From Phycisphaerae bacterium (GTDB taxonomy: Bacteria > Planctomycetota > Phycisphaerae > Phycisphaerales > SM1A02), in NCBI GenBank assembly GCA_002591705.1, contig PAAB01000067.1, forward strand, positions 1-17,537: a stretch of DNA of 17,537 nt, in the 5' to 3' direction. A program made the translations under genes and the position numbers. Of this stretch, positions 1-7,023 are shown piece after piece. The notes below the pieces were generated by a model. That model was not told where the DNA came from, did no database searches, and was given only the letters and a program-made list of their open reading frames with translations. Positions within the stretch are counted from its first letter, which is position 1; every line of letters begins with the position of its first letter.

Positions 1-486
1 GAAGAAGGTGCAGGCGATGCCGTCCTCACCGCGGTACTTGCTGGCCCAGGCCAGTCCGGTGGCGTGCAGCATCTGCGTCCCGATGGGGATGGCCAGTGGC
101 GTCACGTTGAGGCCTTCGGGAATCTGGTTTCCCCGTTCGTCGCCCATCCAGTGCAGAAGGACGTATTCCATGGGAAGCCCGCGCCAGAACAGCCCGGCGT
201 TCTCCCGGTAGCAGGTCACCAGCCAGTCGTCGGGTCGCAGCGCGTAGGCCGCACCGAGTGAAGTGGCCTCCTGACCCCGGTTTTCGGGGTAGGTGCCCAT
301 TCGACCGCTTCGCTGCAGCTTGAAGGCGATCTCGTCGAGATGCCGGCACGTCGTCATGTGCTTGTAGAGTTCGACGACGTCCTCGTCGGGAATGAGTCCG
401 GCGCCGAGTTCCTCATCGAACCGACCGTGCTCATCGAGGATGGTCACCCGATCGATCTTGGTTTCAAAGACTGGTTCAACCGGCAT
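1..486 (-). CDS. 2-oxoacid dehydrogenase E1 component, alpha subunit (pyruvate or branched-chain type), C-terminus cut by window edge
   Basis: This is the thiamine-diphosphate-dependent E1 alpha subunit, which decarboxylates a 2-oxoacid and acylates the lipoyl E2 partner in the cytoplasm. Only the first 162 codons are present; the frame is still open at base 1. Family marks are GRMGTYPENRGQEA (residues 61-74), the YR pair of the cofactor pocket (93-94), GNQIPEGLNVTPLAIPIGTQ (119-138) and the start of the core at 154-162, just before where the GDG metal/TPP motif is expected. The ATG at 486 follows a strong ribosome binding site (GGAGGAG, 491-497) and overlaps the end of the leucine dehydrogenase gene by 11 bp, so the two are probably translationally coupled. 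That pairing favours a branched-chain keto acid substrate (inference). Sequence alone cannot separate pyruvate from branched-chain E1, and the E1 beta and E2 genes would lie outside the window. Confidence 0.9.
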   Translation of the reverse strand, partial: MPVEPVFETKIDRVTILDEHGRFDEELGAGLIPDEDVVELYKHMTTCRHLDEIAFKLQRSGRMGTYPENRGQEATSLGAAYALRPDDWLVTCYRENAGLFWRGLPMEYVLLHWMGDERGNQIPEGLNVTPLAIPIGTQMLHATGLAWASKYRGEDGIACTFF

Positions 487-1540
487 GGGTCTCCTCCCGG
501 GATCGCTCGGCGGCGATCCGTTCCTCGGCCAGAGCCACGGCGGCGTGGGCCGTCGAATCGTGCTGTCCGGCCAGCTCGAAGATTCGGAGCGTCGTCGATT
601 CGATGTCGTCGATCTTCGCCTCCAGCTGCGGAGGCGTCAGGCCGAGGTAGAGCCCGGCCAGATGGATGAGCCCACCCGCGTTGACGATGAAATCGGGTCC
701 GTAGAGGACGCCTCGCTCCTGCAGGGTGACCGCATCGCGATCGTGATCCACGAGTTGATTGTTCGCCGCTCCGCAGATCATGCGGGCTTTGATGGAGTCG
801 ATGTTGTCCGGGCCGATCACGGCGCCCAGTGCACAGGGGGCGAGGATGTCGCATTCGGCACCGATGATCTCGTCCGTCGAGACCGCCCGGGCGCCGTACC
901 GACTGACCATCTCGTCGACACTGTCCCGATGGATGTCGGCCACGACGAGTTCGGCGCCGTGCTCGTGCAGCATGCGGGCGAGATGCGCTCCGACGCTTCC
1001 GACACCCTGGATCGCGATCGTGAGTCCGGTGAACTGGCTCTCTCCGATGTGCCGGAGGCAGGCCTGCATGCCGCGGAACACGCCCAGTGCGGTATGGGGA
1101 GAGGGGTCGCCGCCCTGTCCTTCACCGGTGCCGCCCATCACATGGTCGGTCTCCATCGCCATCCAGTCGACGAACTGTTCGTTGACTCCGACGTCTTCGG
1201 CTGCGATGTAGTCACCGTTGAACGAATCGACGAATCGTCCCATGGCCCGCGCCTGCGCTTCCGTCGGGACCTGACGGGGCGAATCGAGCAGGATGACGCT
1301 CTTCGCTCCGCCCATGTCGAGTCCCGAGCAGGCCGCCTTGTAGGTCATGCCGCGGGACAGACGAAGGACGTCGAGCAGGGCGGCGTCGTCGGAATCGTAG
1401 TGCCACCGTCGGGTACCGCCCAGAGCGTTGCCCAGCGCGGTCGAATGGACGGCGATGATGGCCCGCAGTCCGGAGTCCGGGTCGTGGTGCACGCAGACGC
1501 GCTCGTGTCCACGGGTCATCATTTCCTCGATGAGATTCAT
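476..1540 (-). CDS. Leucine dehydrogenase (Glu/Leu/Phe/Val dehydrogenase family)
   Basis: The product is an NAD-dependent oxidative deaminase of branched-chain amino acids, giving the 2-oxo acid plus ammonia. It has 354 residues, close to the usual 360 or so of leucine dehydrogenases and well below glutamate dehydrogenases. The N-terminal catalytic domain has GLRAIIAVHSTALGNALGGTR (split here: GLRAIIAVHS at 24-33, ALGGTR at 39-44), MTYKAA with substrate-binding Lys68, and GGAKSV with the catalytic-type Lys80. A Rossmann GVGSVG lies at 179-184 and the conserved GAANNQL at 257-263. The ATG at 1540 has AAGGAAG at 1544-1550 as ribosome binding site. It lies 18 bp after the acyl-CoA dehydrogenase gene and overlaps the E1 alpha gene by 11 bp. 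This context matches a branched-chain degradation operon in which its product feeds the next enzyme. Phenylalanine or valine specificity cannot be excluded. Confidence 0.93.
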   Translation of the reverse strand: MNLIEEMMTRGHERVCVHHDPDSGLRAIIAVHSTALGNALGGTRRWHYDSDDAALLDVLRLSRGMTYKAACSGLDMGGAKSVILLDSPRQVPTEAQARAMGRFVDSFNGDYIAAEDVGVNEQFVDWMAMETDHVMGGTGEGQGGDPSPHTALGVFRGMQACLRHIGESQFTGLTIAIQGVGSVGAHLARMLHEHGAELVVADIHRDSVDEMVSRYGARAVSTDEIIGAECDILAPCALGAVIGPDNIDSIKARMICGAANNQLVDHDRDAVTLQERGVLYGPDFIVNAGGLIHLAGLYLGLTPPQLEAKIDDIESTTLRIFELAGQHDSTAHAAVALAEERIAAERSREETHAG

Positions 1541-1543
1541 GTG

Positions 1544-1550
1544 CTTCCTT
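1544..1550 (-). promoter_or_regulatory. Ribosome binding site of leucine dehydrogenase
   Basis: AAGGAAG on the minus strand lies 3 nt before the ATG at 1540. It supports that start over any internal one and is short-spaced but well matched to the anti-SD. Confidence 0.6.
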
Positions 1551-1558
1551 CCGTGCTC

Positions 1559-3523
1559 TCAATCGACGTTTGCGTGTTCATTCACACGCTCTGACTCAAT
1601 TTCCCTCGCGATCGATCCGCTGCCGAACTGCTGGATGTGACTCTGGTCGACGGTCCGACCGTTGCCGAGGGCTGTTTCGTCAGGGGTCTTCTCGGGCACA
1701 ATGTAGTCTGAATGGGGCATCGTTTCGAGGAGGTCCCAAGTGGCATCGGCGGCTGTCCGCATGGTGTCGTCGGTGTTCGTCCGCAGTCCGCGGAGGCATT
1801 CGTTGAACACGTGGGTTCCCATGGCGCAGATGTGGTCGACCACGGCGCGGTCCCGCTTGAGGGCGACGGCGTCCATGCCGGAACGGATGTCACGGTCGTG
1901 CCGGCTGAGCGAGCAGACCATGGTGTGGATCCAGATGACCATCGAACTCAGGCGACGCTGGATCATCTGATTGGTGATCAGGCCTTCCTCGTGGACCTTG
2001 AACATGCACTTGACCTGGTGACTGAACTCCCTGACCAGCCCTTCGATGGTTCGGGCGTGTTCGCGCAGTGATCCGTCCAGGCCGGTGACCGCCGGTGCGG
2101 CCGGTCGGATGCCCAGGAACAGCTGCGATGCGATCTTCAGTGCGGTCAGTGGCCGCTTCCACGGCGCACTCTTCACGGCCAGCATGTGCTCACCGAGCTG
2201 CTTGGAACCGTAGGCGAACACGAAGGCGTGCATCACCTCGTTGGCACCCTCGACGATGGTGTTGATCCTCGAGTCGCGCCACAGCCGTTCGAGCTCGTTC
2301 TCGGTCATGTAGCCTTCACCGCCCATGACCTGCATGGCGAGATTCGTGCAGCGGAACCCCATCTCGGAGCAGAAGACCTTGCAGATGGCGGTTTCCAGCA
2401 TGATGTCCTCGTCGTCGCGGTCGACGATGCCCGTGGTCATGTACAGCATGGAATCCATGGCGTAGACGTAGGCGGACATCGTGGCGAGGTTGTCACGGAC
2501 CAGGTCGAACTTGCCGAGCGGACGATCGAACTGGTGTCGGGTCTGGGCCCATTTGAGGGCCTGCATCCACGCGGAGCGTCCGGCACCGACCATTCCCGCG
2601 GACAGGGTGCATCGTCCGTAGTTCAGGCAGGTCAGGGCCACGTTCAGTCCCCGGCCTTCGTGGTGCAGGAGGTTGGCCTTGGGAACCTTGACGTCGGTGA
2701 AGCGGACCCGGGCCTGCCACGTGCCGCGGATGCCGCACTTGGCTCGGTTGCGACTGAAGATGTCGATCCCTTCCATGTCCGGCGTGCAGATCAGCGCGGT
2801 GACCTTGGTCTTGGTCTTGCCGGTCTTGGGATCGGTGAGATCGTGCTTGCACATCACGGTGAACATCCCGGACAACGCCCCGGATGTCGCCCACTTCTTC
2901 TCACCGTTGATGACGTAGTACTCGCCGCACTCCGATTCGGTGCACCGGGTCTCCTGCCCGCCCGCGTCGCATCCGACGTTCGGCTCCGAGAGGCAGAATG
3001 CGCTCAGGGTGCCCTCGGCCATGCGGGGAAGCCAGTACGTCTTCTGCTCATCCGTTCCGAACAGGTTGATCGCTCCGCATCCGATCGACTGGTGGGCCGA
3101 CACCAGGACCGCGGTGGATCCGCAACTCTGTCCGATCCGTTCCAGGACCCGGTTGTAACTGGTGATTCCGAAGCTGCCGCCGCCGAACTCCTGCGGGATG
3201 ATCATCCCCATCACTCCGAGGTCGAACAGCCTTCGGATGACCCAGGAGGGGATCTCCTGATTCTGGTCGATCTCGATGCTGGGGTGTTCGTTGCGCAGGT
3301 ATTCGTCGAGATTCGCGAGCAGTTCGTCGCAGCGGGCCCGTTCGTCGGCCGGTTCCTCCGGGAAGGGGAAGACCACGTCGGATCGGAAGTTGCCCCAGAA
3401 GAGATTCTTGATGAATCCCATGGTGTCCGGGTCGGGTCCCAGCATCTCCTCCGCCTGTTCGATCTGCTTGCGATCCTCGGCGGAGATGTTCTTCAGTTTG
3501 TCGGCGAGTTCGTTCTTGGCCAC
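1559..3523 (-). CDS. Acyl-CoA dehydrogenase, VLCAD/ACAD9-sized with C-terminal extension
   Basis: This FAD enzyme introduces the alpha-beta double bond into acyl-CoA and passes electrons to ETF. At 654 residues it is far longer than the roughly 380-residue short- and medium-chain family and matches the VLCAD/ACAD9 architecture: an N-terminal helical domain (about 60-170), a middle beta domain with the signature AFCLSEPNVGCDA (175-187) and EKKWATSG (208-215), and a C-terminal helical domain with RHQFDRPLGKF (329-339) and QVMGGEGYM (398-406). The presumed catalytic base is Glu425 in the VEGANEVM stretch. About 200 extra residues follow, which in VLCAD mediate dimer/membrane contacts. No transmembrane segment is evident. 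The start is GTG at 3521-3523 with AGGAAAA just upstream. It sits 17 bp after the hydratase and 18 bp before leucine dehydrogenase. Chain-length specificity (long-chain or branched-chain acyl-CoA) is not readable from the sequence. Confidence 0.92.
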   Translation of the reverse strand: MAKNELADKLKNISAEDRKQIEQAEEMLGPDPDTMGFIKNLFWGNFRSDVVFPFPEEPADERARCDELLANLDEYLRNEHPSIEIDQNQEIPSWVIRRLFDLGVMGMIIPQEFGGGSFGITSYNRVLERIGQSCGSTAVLVSAHQSIGCGAINLFGTDEQKTYWLPRMAEGTLSAFCLSEPNVGCDAGGQETRCTESECGEYYVINGEKKWATSGALSGMFTVMCKHDLTDPKTGKTKTKVTALICTPDMEGIDIFSRNRAKCGIRGTWQARVRFTDVKVPKANLLHHEGRGLNVALTCLNYGRCTLSAGMVGAGRSAWMQALKWAQTRHQFDRPLGKFDLVRDNLATMSAYVYAMDSMLYMTTGIVDRDDEDIMLETAICKVFCSEMGFRCTNLAMQVMGGEGYMTENELERLWRDSRINTIVEGANEVMHAFVFAYGSKQLGEHMLAVKSAPWKRPLTALKIASQLFLGIRPAAPAVTGLDGSLREHARTIEGLVREFSHQVKCMFKVHEEGLITNQMIQRRLSSMVIWIHTMVCSLSRHDRDIRSGMDAVALKRDRAVVDHICAMGTHVFNECLRGLRTNTDDTMRTAADATWDLLETMPHSDYIVPEKTPDETALGNGRTVDQSHIQQFGSGSIAREIESERVNEHANVD

Positions 3524-3540
3524 TTTTCCTGCTCCTGAAA

Positions 3541-4440
3541 TCAGCGTTGCTTGCTGAAGAAGGCTTCCAATTTTGCGCGGGTTGCCTCGGTGCCGCGCAA
3601 CTCGACGAGATGCCGCTGCTCGGCCTTGACGGCTTCAATCCATCCGTCCCGAAGTCCGGTTTCCATGCAGTCGAGGACCGCCCGCAGTTCGGGCGTGTCA
3701 TCGAGTTCGTTGCGTGCGTGCTCGATCGCCGCCTGCACCGTTCCGGGGTGCTTGTGATCGAGACACCGCGGGGTTCCCTGGGTTCGATCCGTCTCGGAAT
3801 GGCGTTGCAGCCACTCCACGCAGCCGGAAATTAGCTGGGAGGAGTCGTCGACGAACCGGTCGATCAGGCCCTCCGGCACGTCGTCGGACGTGGAGGGCTT
3901 TCCGCCGATCGTCATGCGGATCGCCGTCAACGGATCGATTCGTGCCGGCAGCATCTGTGTACCACCCCATCCGGGCAGGATGCCCAGCGAGCATTCCGGC
4001 AGTCCGATGGGATAGGGCTTGCCGGATGAGCTGCTGCGGGTGGCCACCAGTCCATCACAGTGCATCGCGATCTCCAGACCGCCGCCGAGGGTGGCACCGT
4101 CGATCGCGGCGACCGTGGGGCACGGAAGCGAGGAGAGCTTCGAGAAGATGCGGCTCCCCTCCGCGAGGTAGTCGAGCAGCGCGTCGTCATCGAGCCCGTC
4201 GATCTCCACCAGATCCGCTCCGGCGACGAAGACCCGGGGGCAGTCGCTGCGGAGAATCACACCGCGGAGCGGTGTTTCCTCCACCGTTGCAATCACCGCA
4301 TCCAGCGTCGCCTCCAGCGCCTGCAGCAGTGCGGTATCGAGGATCACCACGGGTCGATCCTGTGCCGCAAGGTGGATGGACACGATGCCGTCCTCTGATC
4401 GCGTGCAAGGCAGCGGAGTGGAGGTGAGTGCAGTGGTCAT
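3541..4440 (-). CDS. Enoyl-CoA hydratase/isomerase (crotonase family)
   Basis: This 299-residue crotonase-fold protein probably hydrates 2-enoyl-CoA made by the acyl-CoA dehydrogenase encoded next to it. The oxyanion-hole segment VAGADL is at 72-77. Both classical catalytic glutamates are in place: Glu123 in GGGLEIAMHCD and Glu149 in IGLPECSLGILPGWGGTQ. The sequence around residue 150-162 resembles the hydratase half of the FadB/FadJ alpha subunits more than short monofunctional crotonases, but no 3-hydroxyacyl-CoA dehydrogenase domain follows. The helical C-terminus (about 200-299) is longer than the usual 260-residue family member. The open frame extends 73 codons upstream, but those codons do not resemble the family, so ATG 4440 is chosen. 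It has no evident Shine-Dalgarno and a 12-bp palindrome sits directly upstream. The next gene starts 17 bp downstream. Confidence 0.88.
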   Translation of the reverse strand: MTTALTSTPLPCTRSEDGIVSIHLAAQDRPVVILDTALLQALEATLDAVIATVEETPLRGVILRSDCPRVFVAGADLVEIDGLDDDALLDYLAEGSRIFSKLSSLPCPTVAAIDGATLGGGLEIAMHCDGLVATRSSSSGKPYPIGLPECSLGILPGWGGTQMLPARIDPLTAIRMTIGGKPSTSDDVPEGLIDRFVDDSSQLISGCVEWLQRHSETDRTQGTPRCLDHKHPGTVQAAIEHARNELDDTPELRAVLDCMETGLRDGWIEAVKAEQRHLVELRGTEATRAKLEAFFSKQR

Positions 4441-4701
4441 GGGGATTCGCGAATCGACTCCAGAGGGAGAAAGGCACCGGGATCGGCCAGCCGTTGATTT
4501 GTACGCCGCTGGACCCCGGGAAGCGGGGTTTTGCGGGGGACCCGGACCCGATCCTTCATTGGGAAGGGAGGAGTGGCTTGGTGCCCAGGCAGCCGGCCGC
4601 ATCAGGAGGTCCCGAATACGACATTCTAGCGATTTCGGTGCGATCGGGTAGGGCTTCACCGGGCCCCAAATTCATACCGGGACGCGTGAAACAGGCCAAA
4701 A
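4441..4701. promoter_or_regulatory. 261-bp gap, likely promoter region of the acyl-CoA/branched-chain operon
   Basis: This non-coding gap separates the LiuC-like gene from the four-gene block below it; all flanking genes read on the minus strand. On that strand the only -10-like hexamer I see is TAGAAT (4623-4628), with no convincing -35 at 17 bp, so the promoter assignment is weak. A short perfect palindrome lies at 4444-4455 and a GC-rich hairpin (ACCCCG/CGGGGT, 4513-4529) in between. No reading frame here looks coding. Confidence 0.35.
4444..4455. promoter_or_regulatory. 12-bp perfect palindrome upstream of hydratase start (possible operator)
   Basis: GATTCGCGAATC is its own reverse complement and lies 3-14 bp upstream of the ATG at 4440, where a ribosome binding site would normally be. 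A dimeric repressor bound here would block transcription or translation of the catabolic block. This is inference; a 12-bp palindrome can also arise by chance. Confidence 0.25.
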
Positions 4702-5448
4702 TCAGGCTTTGAAGACCGCCTGGAGCCGCTCCCGGGCCTCATCAGTGGCAATTACCTCCGCGGAGAGTTCCGCGGCCCGGTCCAGCGGCGCATCGTCGAG
4801 TGACCCATCGAGTTCATTCAACCATCGCTTGGTGACCGCCATGGCGTGCCTGCCACCCTTGCAGAGGTGGTGAGCAAGATCCATGGCTGCACCCTCGAGT
4901 TCCTCACGGGGGTGCAGGGCCGTGACCAGTCCCCGATGCAGGGCATCCGCACCGGTCATGGTGCCACCGGCCAGCAGCATCTCGCGGGCCGGACCCGCGC
5001 CGATGCGTTTCACCAGCCAGGGGGCCACGACGGCGGGGCAGACCCCGAGTCCGACTTCCGGATATCCGAGTTTCGCCTCCGGGTGGCTGACGGCGAAATC
5101 GGCCACCACGCACAGACCGCATCCGCCACCCACGGCGGCGCCCTGCACCCTGGCGATGACCGGCACGGGTAGACGTCGCAATCGACGCATGGCGATGGAG
5201 AGTCCCTTGAGCATTCCCGACATTGCTTCCGCGTCGTCGAGCACGCCCTGCAGATCCATCCCGGCGCAGAAGGAGCGTCCCCGTCCCCCGAGAATGACCA
5301 CGCGGAGCCCGTCGTGCCGTTCGACGGTGCCGATGGCGTCGTTCAGGGCGTCGATCAGGTTGATCGAGAGCGCATTGTGCTTGTCCGGTCGATCGAGTTC
5401 GAGCCGGGCGATTCCCTCGTCAATTTCGAGTTGGACGTGATCACTCAT
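4702..5448 (-). CDS. Enoyl-CoA hydratase family protein, LiuC/methylglutaconyl-CoA hydratase-like
   Basis: This 248-residue crotonase-fold protein has CAGMDL (61-66) for the oxyanion hole and YPEVGLGVCPAVVAPWLVKR (129-148). The position of the first crotonase glutamate is glycine (Gly111 in GGGCGL), while the second, Glu131, is kept. A glycine there together with the PAVVxPW stretch resembles, from memory, the LiuC/AtuE branch (3-methylglutaconyl-CoA or isohexenylglutaconyl-CoA hydratases) used in leucine and terpenoid degradation. This fits the leucine dehydrogenase a few genes downstream, but the substrate call is inference. Its ATG at 5448 is 10 bp after the zinc-ribbon gene, so it probably shares that transcript. 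No strong Shine-Dalgarno is seen. Alternatives are a generic enoyl-CoA isomerase or a crotonase of other specificity. Confidence 0.85.
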   Translation of the reverse strand: MSDHVQLEIDEGIARLELDRPDKHNALSINLIDALNDAIGTVERHDGLRVVILGGRGRSFCAGMDLQGVLDDAEAMSGMLKGLSIAMRRLRRLPVPVIARVQGAAVGGGCGLCVVADFAVSHPEAKLGYPEVGLGVCPAVVAPWLVKRIGAGPAREMLLAGGTMTGADALHRGLVTALHPREELEGAAMDLAHHLCKGGRHAMAVTKRWLNELDGSLDDAPLDRAAELSAEVIATDEARERLQAVFKA

Positions 5449-5458
5449 CGACGACAGG

Positions 5459-6217
5459 TTACCAGAGGAGCGTGCCGCATTCGGGGCATCGCTCGGCCAT
5501 CTCCAGACCGTTGAGGTTGTATCCGCATTGAATGCAGCGACCGGACCGGTCTCGTCTCGTCTCCATTCCGGTCATCATTCGCCGCCGCATGATCAATCCG
5601 GCCCGAAGGAAGACCATCGGAATGCGGGCGATGGCGTAGAGCACCATCCAGATCAGACCGAGGGAAAAGATCGCATTCGTCCAGAGCATGGTCGCATCGC
5701 CGACCTCGTCCCCGCCGGACCGGATCGAATCCATGTACCAGTCGGGCAGACTGCGTTCCGACAGTTCCCGATCGAGTGCCGCGGCCAGCGGATGGTCCGC
5801 GGGAACCACCCGGGATGCGACCGTTTCGGGCGGATCGTCCAGAGTCCAGCTCGCGGTGATCGGCAGGGATCGTCTCAGGATCGGAAAGGGCCAGCCGCAT
5901 TCGCGGTAGGCACCCTTCCACTGCACACTACCGATCACGGGGTCGGTGTCGGTGCCGTCGAGCGTCAGCGACCCGTCGGGGGCATAGGCGACCGACGACT
6001 CGCCGGAGGCCATGATGCTGGTGGTGCACAGTTCGCTGCAGAGCACCATGATGCTCACGGTCAGCAGCAGGGTCAGCAGCAGGGCCCAGTCCGCCGCCAC
6101 GGACCACGGCGTGGACTTCGACATCTTCGGAGGAGGCATGAACAGCCGTACGGTCTTTCTGAACAGACGTTTCAGTCGTCGGCGCAGCGATCGTTGTTGT
6201 TCACTTCGGGAAGCCAT
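5459..6217 (-). CDS. Two-helix membrane protein with C-terminal four-cysteine zinc ribbon
   Basis: The function is unknown. The 252-residue product has a very basic N-terminus (residues 8-25), a first membrane helix at about 44-62, an intervening soluble domain of about 110 residues (70-175), a second hydrophobic segment at about 178-206, then a basic stretch and a zinc ribbon with Cys228, Cys231, Cys244 and Cys247. The CIQCGYNLNGL plus RCPECG form of the ribbon is a recurrent tail on planctomycete membrane proteins (recollection of the phylum, not a search). By charge, both the N-terminus and the ribbon should be cytoplasmic, placing the middle domain outside the cytoplasm. It starts 5 bp after trpC and ends 10 bp before the LiuC-like gene. 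Co-transcription with trpC is likely, yet nothing in it suggests a tryptophan role. Confidence 0.8.
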   Translation of the reverse strand: MASRSEQQRSLRRRLKRLFRKTVRLFMPPPKMSKSTPWSVAADWALLLTLLLTVSIMVLCSELCTTSIMASGESSVAYAPDGSLTLDGTDTDPVIGSVQWKGAYRECGWPFPILRRSLPITASWTLDDPPETVASRVVPADHPLAAALDRELSERSLPDWYMDSIRSGGDEVGDATMLWTNAIFSLGLIWMVLYAIARIPMVFLRAGLIMRRRMMTGMETRRDRSGRCIQCGYNLNGLEMAERCPECGTLLW

Positions 6218-6222
6218 GGACG

Positions 6223-7023
6223 CTATTCGGATTCTCCGAGCAGCGTACGAAGGGCCGTACCGGGATGCTCCTGCTTCAGGAGGGACTCGCCGACCAGGAA
6301 GTTGCGGATTCCGTGGGATCGAAGCTGCGTGACGTCGGCGTGACTGCGGATGCCCGATTCACACACCACGCTCGGCAGGTGATCGGCCAGATCCTCCAGC
6401 ATCGACGTCACGTGACGGATGTCGGTCCGCATCGTTCGGAGGTTCCGGTTGTTGATGCCGACCAGACGACCTTCGCCGGCGAAGGCAAGCACCTTGTCCA
6501 GTTGCTCGATTCCGTGGAGTTCGATCAGACAGGTCATGCCAAGCGAGTCGGCGATTCCGACGAGTTCGTCCAGCAGCGGGGCGTCGAGCAGTTCCGCGAT
6601 CAGCAGGACGGCATCCGCTCCCGCCGCCCGGGCCTCCCAGATCTGGTACGGATCGACGAGGAAGTCCTTTCTGAGCACCGGAAGTTCCACGGCTCCGCGA
6701 ATGGCGGTCAGATCCTCCAGTGATCCACCGAAGAAGGGCCCGTCCGTGAGACAGGAGATACCCGTTGCCCCCGCATTCTCGTACTGTAGGGCGATGTCGA
6801 CGGCATCGAAGTCATCACGGATGGATCCCGCGGACGGACTCCGACGCTTGCACTCCGCGATGACGTGTGTCGCACCGTCCTCGCGCGTCATGACCCCGTA
6901 CAGGGATCGCGGAGGCGTCGAGTCGGCGGCCCGTTCCTGCACCACCTCGATCGGTCGTTCGCGCTGCGCAGCGGCGACCGTCTCACGTGTACGCTCGGCG
7001 ATTGCTTCAAGGGTGACGGGCAT
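6223..7023 (-). CDS. trpC: Indole-3-glycerol phosphate synthase
   Basis: It closes the indole ring from 1-(2-carboxyphenylamino)-1-deoxyribulose 5-phosphate, the fourth step of tryptophan synthesis, in the cytoplasm. The 266-residue TIM barrel keeps the family residues: AECKRRSPSAG with Lys59, LRKDF with Lys119, LIELH with Glu168, GINNRNL with Asn192 and CESGI with Glu222. Length is normal and there is no fusion to TrpF or TrpD. The ATG at 7023 is preferred; a GTG at 7035 in frame has no better ribosome binding site. The start codon abuts that of the divergent protease (shared CATG, 7021-7024), so its promoter must lie inside the protease coding sequence. No other trp biosynthetic gene is in the window; trpS nearby is a tRNA synthetase, not a pathway enzyme. 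Confidence 0.96.
   Translation of the reverse strand: MPVTLEAIAERTRETVAAAQRERPIEVVQERAADSTPPRSLYGVMTREDGATHVIAECKRRSPSAGSIRDDFDAVDIALQYENAGATGISCLTDGPFFGGSLEDLTAIRGAVELPVLRKDFLVDPYQIWEARAAGADAVLLIAELLDAPLLDELVGIADSLGMTCLIELHGIEQLDKVLAFAGEGRLVGINNRNLRTMRTDIRHVTSMLEDLADHLPSVVCESGIRSHADVTQLRSHGIRNFLVGESLLKQEHPGTALRTLLGESE
7009..7015 (+). promoter_or_regulatory. Ribosome-binding-like sequence deciding the protease start
   Basis: AAGGGTG lies 6 nt before the ATG at 7022 and inside the trpC coding sequence on the other strand. It favours 7022 over the in-frame ATG at 7037, which has no such sequence. Confidence 0.4.

Noticed and set aside
392..1594. 400-codon open frame on the plus strand opposite leucine dehydrogenase
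   Set aside because: It is an antisense shadow: the minus-strand frame has all leucine dehydrogenase motifs, and this one has no domain, ribosome binding site or plausible composition.
2186..3538. 450-codon plus-strand frame opposite the acyl-CoA dehydrogenase
   Set aside because: Long antisense frames are expected in GC-rich DNA with biased third positions; the opposite strand encodes a full conserved enzyme.
4513..4532. Hairpin ACCCCG-GGAAG-CGGGGT followed by TTT as intrinsic terminator
   Set aside because: The T-run follows only on the plus strand, where no gene ends; the stem is just 6 bp and the T-run four bases.
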